In this document: piece after piece, positions 7,248 to 8,839 of the stretch
Layout of the letters: every line of letters starts with the position of its first letter
Numbering within the stretch: the first letter of the stretch is position 1
Origin: JBBQSU01 sp038234815
Lineage (GTDB): Bacteria > Planctomycetota > Phycisphaerae > Tepidisphaerales > Tepidisphaeraceae
Assembly (NCBI GenBank): GCA_038234815.1
Contig: JBBQSU010000143.1
Span: 1 to 8,839 of the forward strand
Length of the DNA stretch: 8,839 bases
Direction of reading: 5' to 3'
The notes under the pieces: model-generated
Seen by the model: only the letters and a program-made list of their open reading frames with translations
Told to the model about the DNA's origin: nothing
Database searches by the model: none
Translations under genes and position numbers: made by a program

Positions 7248-7289
7248 AGCCGAGAAAGGGAGTCGAACCCTCAACCCCCGCTTTACGAA
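7248..7289 (-). pseudogene. tRNA-Thr(CGT) 3' half: attachment-site remnant of a tRNA-integrating element
   Basis: Read on the minus strand, this is the 3' half of a tRNA. It has a canonical 7-base anticodon loop TTCGTAA (7283-7289) with anticodon CGT (7285-7287), then the 3' strand of the anticodon stem AGCGG, a 5-base variable loop GGGTT, and a T-arm GAGGG-TTCGACT-CCCTT with a G-T pair only at its base. The acceptor 3' strand TCTCGGC and discriminator T complete it; CCA is not encoded. The arrangement matches bacterial tRNA-Thr(CGT). The bases before the loop (TGAAA) cannot pair with AGCGG, and no D-arm or GCCGAGA acceptor strand lies upstream, so the tRNA is cut precisely at the anticodon loop. 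That is a common crossover point for tyrosine recombinases. The fragment's 3' end faces the chromosome, so the element lies at higher coordinates. Confidence 0.8.
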
Positions 7290-7344
7290 TTTCACTTAAC
7301 ATACACCAAACTCCGAAAACGCAACTTACACAGCGGACACTTCA

Positions 7345-8361
7345 TTATCGCTCGGAAAAAGCGGGGGAATTCTGATACTTTGGCTCCTGCGAATTCTGCC
7401 CAGAAGTTGTCTTTGACGGCTGGGAATTCTGATACTCTTTTCCCAAATTCTGATACCCCGTTTCTTGCCGAAAGCGGGCAAGGGCTTTTTTGGCGATTGG
7501 CTCTTCTGCCGCAATTTCCTTGAAGCGCCGAACGGCTTCAAGTGCGGATTGCTCGTCTGGATACGCGCCGACTTGTTGTCCAGTGACGACCGCGAACCAC
7601 CGATTATTGTCAAAACGAACGCACTTCCCCTCTCCCCTTTTGGCTCGGGTCTTTTGCGGCCGTGCCGTTTGCTTCGGTCGCGGCGCACCGCTGAGAATTT
7701 TGTGGGCTTTTTTCTTAAATCGCTGAGTCGCGTTATCGACGCCGTGCATCGTCAGGGTGATGTCATGGTCGCGGTGAAGTATCTCCTGCGTCTCCTCGTA
7801 TGAGTATCCCAGACCGAAGACCAATTCGGCCGCTAGCCACTCCATCCGCGAGAAGTCGTCGGGACACAAGAGCCTCACTGGGGAATCTTCCGCTTCGATC
7901 ATCGCCTCTATCCCCCCATCATCATTCGTCGCCAGTAAGTCCTTCAGGTGCCTAGTCCTGCCCCTTACGTCGATATCGGCGTCGAGGGAAACGAATTCCA
8001 CCTGTTTGCCGTTTTCGATAAACCGAATCCCATGAGTACATCGGCCTTGCATCGAGCGATTGTGTGTAATCAGTCGCCGACTGATTACGGTGCTCACATA
8101 CCCTTGGAACGACAGGCTGGAATCGTAATTCCGTAGTGCGTCTAGTATGCCCATCATCGCGACTTGACGCAAATCATCGAGGTCATTTCTCCACCGCCAC
8201 TTGCACAGCATTAAGTTCAGTGTGGGTTTTAGCAGTCCCATGAGCTGGGAAAAGATCGCATCGGCTTCCTTTTTGCGGCTTGGGTCGGTGGAGATTTCGC
8301 GCCACCGAACGGCGAGTAAACGGGTTTCATTTTCAGGGAATTTCATTCCCTGTTTTTCCAT
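7345..8361 (-). CDS. Sigma-70-like factor with AP2-like DNA-binding segment and repeat tail
   Basis: This 338-residue protein is not a named family to me, but its parts are readable. Residues about 40-103 resemble sigma-70 region 2: NDLDDLRQVAMMGILDALRNYD at 59-80 in two overlapping pieces, then FQGYVSTVISRRLITHNR. VSLDADID at 124-131 followed by LKDLLA resembles the SLDxPI...LxDLL stretch before region 4. Residues 172-223 could be region 4 (a GYSYEETQEIL helix, then GVDNATQRFKKKAHKIL). After a basic linker (228-245), residues 246-281 (KCVRF, RWFAVV, VGAYPDEQSALEAVRRF) look like the three strands and helix of an AP2-type DNA-binding domain. The tail 303-334 repeats YQN/GQN-NSQ units. Together these suggest a promoter-specificity factor of the element. 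The start at 8361 directly follows an in-frame TAG; AAGAGGA lies 15 bases upstream across a small hairpin. It ends 55 bases inside the att site. Region 4 and AP2 are by-eye calls. Confidence 0.7.
   Translation of the reverse strand: MEKQGMKFPENETRLLAVRWREISTDPSRKKEADAIFSQLMGLLKPTLNLMLCKWRWRNDLDDLRQVAMMGILDALRNYDSSLSFQGYVSTVISRRLITHNRSMQGRCTHGIRFIENGKQVEFVSLDADIDVRGRTRHLKDLLATNDDGGIEAMIEAEDSPVRLLCPDDFSRMEWLAAELVFGLGYSYEETQEILHRDHDITLTMHGVDNATQRFKKKAHKILSGAPRPKQTARPQKTRAKRGEGKCVRFDNNRWFAVVTGQQVGAYPDEQSALEAVRRFKEIAAEEPIAKKALARFRQETGYQNLGKEYQNSQPSKTTSGQNSQEPKYQNSPAFSER
7367..7457. repeat. Four direct repeats of an AATTCTG(ATAC) motif
   Basis: GAATTCTGATACT occurs at 7367-7379 and 7424-7436, AAATTCTGATACC at 7445-7457, and a shortened GAATTCTG at 7391-7398. 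Offsets are 24, 33 and 21 bases, all multiples of three. On the minus strand they encode the YQN/GQN units in the tail of the sigma-like protein. They also lie 80-210 bases inside the att remnant, where integrase arm-type sites are often found, so protein-level and DNA-level roles are both possible. Confidence 0.6.
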
Positions 8362-8363
8362 CT

Positions 8364-8376
8364 ACTCGCGGCGAGT
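8364..8376. promoter_or_regulatory. Small hairpin between ribosome site and start of the sigma-like gene
   Basis: ACTCG and CGAGT form a perfect 5-bp stem with a 3-base loop. On the minus strand it lies directly between AAGAGGA (8377-8383) and 2 bases before the ATG at 8361. Unfolded, the spacing of 15 bases is too long for good initiation; folded, it becomes too short. The stem could modulate translation, or it could be chance. Confidence 0.3.
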
Positions 8377-8386
8377 TCCTCTTTTT

Positions 8387-8839
8387 TTACGCTGCGGAAA
8401 TCAGCAAACCCCGAAGGATGAATTTGCCTGTGTATTCGTCGCCAATAGCAGGATCAACAATCCCCGCCGTCAGCGTTGTGCCTGCGCCGAGCGCAAAACA
8501 ACTTCCGTAAAACATGGCTTGGACAAATGGGACTGGCGCGGCGTAAGAGCGGTATTCATCCACGACCGATGACGTTTCAAATTCCTCGTACCATACACTG
8601 TCATGCGGCGGTTGCGTTCCGTCCTCACCCGTTCCGCCAACCCAAGTGCAGTACAAATCAGGGTCGGTGCGAGTGCCAATCCTATACGTTGCTGGCACCG
8701 TCACATTGGCGTTGGCCAGAATGACGGCATCGAGGCCCAAGGCGATAAAGACTTTCCCCGCTGGAACGGTGAACAATTCAACGTCGCCACTTTGAGTGAA
8801 ATCAACGATGGGCGATACAAAAAACGATTGGCGAGCTTC
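8387..8839 (-). CDS. Beta-rich hypothetical protein, possibly a phage structural component (5' partial)
   Basis: I do not recognise the family. The frame is open to the right edge, so the start is off the window; a TTG at 8776 is an internal codon. The visible 150 residues begin EARQSFFVSPIVDF and continue through ELFTVPAGKVFIALGL, a pattern (TVPAGK then alternating hydrophobics) that I associate with small beta-sandwich proteins of phage tails and virions. Several Gly/Thr-rich strands follow, then ALGAGTTLTAGIVDPAIGDEYTG and a hydrophobic C-terminus, LRGLLISAA, each shown here in pieces. There is no transmembrane segment, signal peptide or catalytic motif. It is followed after 25 bases by the sigma-like gene on the same strand, so they probably share a message. 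The structural role is an inference from general pattern and its place inside a putative element. Confidence 0.55.
   Translation of the reverse strand, partial: EARQSFFVSPIVDFTQSGDVELFTVPAGKVFIALGLDAVILANANVTVPATYRIGTRTDPDLYCTWVGGTGEDGTQPPHDSVWYEEFETSSVVDEYRSYAAPVPFVQAMFYGSCFALGAGTTLTAGIVDPAIGDEYTGKFILRGLLISAA

Larger units (their letters stand above)
7248..8839. mobile_element. End of a putative integrated element (prophage or genomic island)
   Basis: The tRNA-Thr half marks one att site. In tRNA-integrating elements the displaced 3' half sits at the far end with the element on its 5' side, which here is the side above 7290. The genes there fit that reading: an unfamiliar beta-rich protein with a phage-structural flavour, and a sigma-like DNA-binding protein, both unlike the housekeeping genes to the left. 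The other end, the intact tRNA gene and any integrase lie outside the window. Phage versus conjugative or satellite element cannot be settled here. Confidence 0.55.

Noticed and set aside
7242..7523. A 93-residue plus-strand reading that begins MKSRERESNPQPPLYE
   Set aside because: It is the antisense translation of the tRNA-Thr half and then of the sigma-like gene. ESNPQPP-type readings are a known artefact opposite tRNA T-arms.
1..8839. Search for a CRISPR array, toxin-antitoxin pair or transposon ends
   Set aside because: No regularly spaced repeats with unique spacers, no small paired genes, no transposase and no terminal inverted repeats were seen by eye.

Overview
The window is 8.8 kb of moderately GC-rich bacterial DNA with two parts: ordinary chromosome from 1 to about 7247, and what looks like the end of an integrated genetic element from about 7248 to 8839. 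No gene in it identifies the host firmly. Shine-Dalgarno sites are weak or absent at several starts, and the mix of genes would suit an environmental Gram-negative-type bacterium, perhaps of the Planctomycetes/PVC group, but that is only a guess.

Plus strand, 1-2944: central carbon metabolism. The dihydrolipoamide acyltransferase (E2) of a pyruvate-dehydrogenase-type complex enters from the left edge and lacks only its first few residues. After 64 bases comes glucose-6-phosphate dehydrogenase (zwf). A perfect dyad lies exactly at the E2 stop codon. A strong hairpin at 3031-3060 separates zwf from the next gene, which converges on it.

Minus strand, 7076 down to 3089: three collinear cell-surface polysaccharide genes, read right to left. 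They are an extended short-chain dehydrogenase/reductase resembling UDP-glucuronate decarboxylases and epimerases, a WecA/TagO-type polyprenyl-phosphate sugar-1-phosphate transferase, and a UDP-glucose 6-dehydrogenase. Together they could oxidise UDP-glucose to UDP-glucuronate, convert that further (possibly to a UDP-pentose), and prime glycan assembly on a lipid carrier. The dehydrogenase probably has its own promoter (a perfect TATAAT at 4515-4520) with a dyad over the predicted start site.

Boundary, 7077-7344: this stretch has no protein gene but holds the most informative feature of the window. It is the 3' half of a tRNA-Thr(CGT) gene on the minus strand (7248-7289), which begins exactly at the anticodon loop. 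The 5' half is absent. This is the scar expected where a site-specific element has inserted into a tRNA gene. The geometry puts the element to the right of the fragment and the chromosome to the left.

Element side, 7290-8839, minus strand: a partial gene for a beta-rich protein with a phage-structural flavour, then, 25 bases later, a protein that appears to join sigma-70-like regions 2 and 4 to an AP2-like DNA-binding segment and a repeat-bearing tail. The DNA encoding that tail carries four copies of an AATTCTG-centred repeat 80-210 bases inside the att site. No integrase is visible before the window ends.
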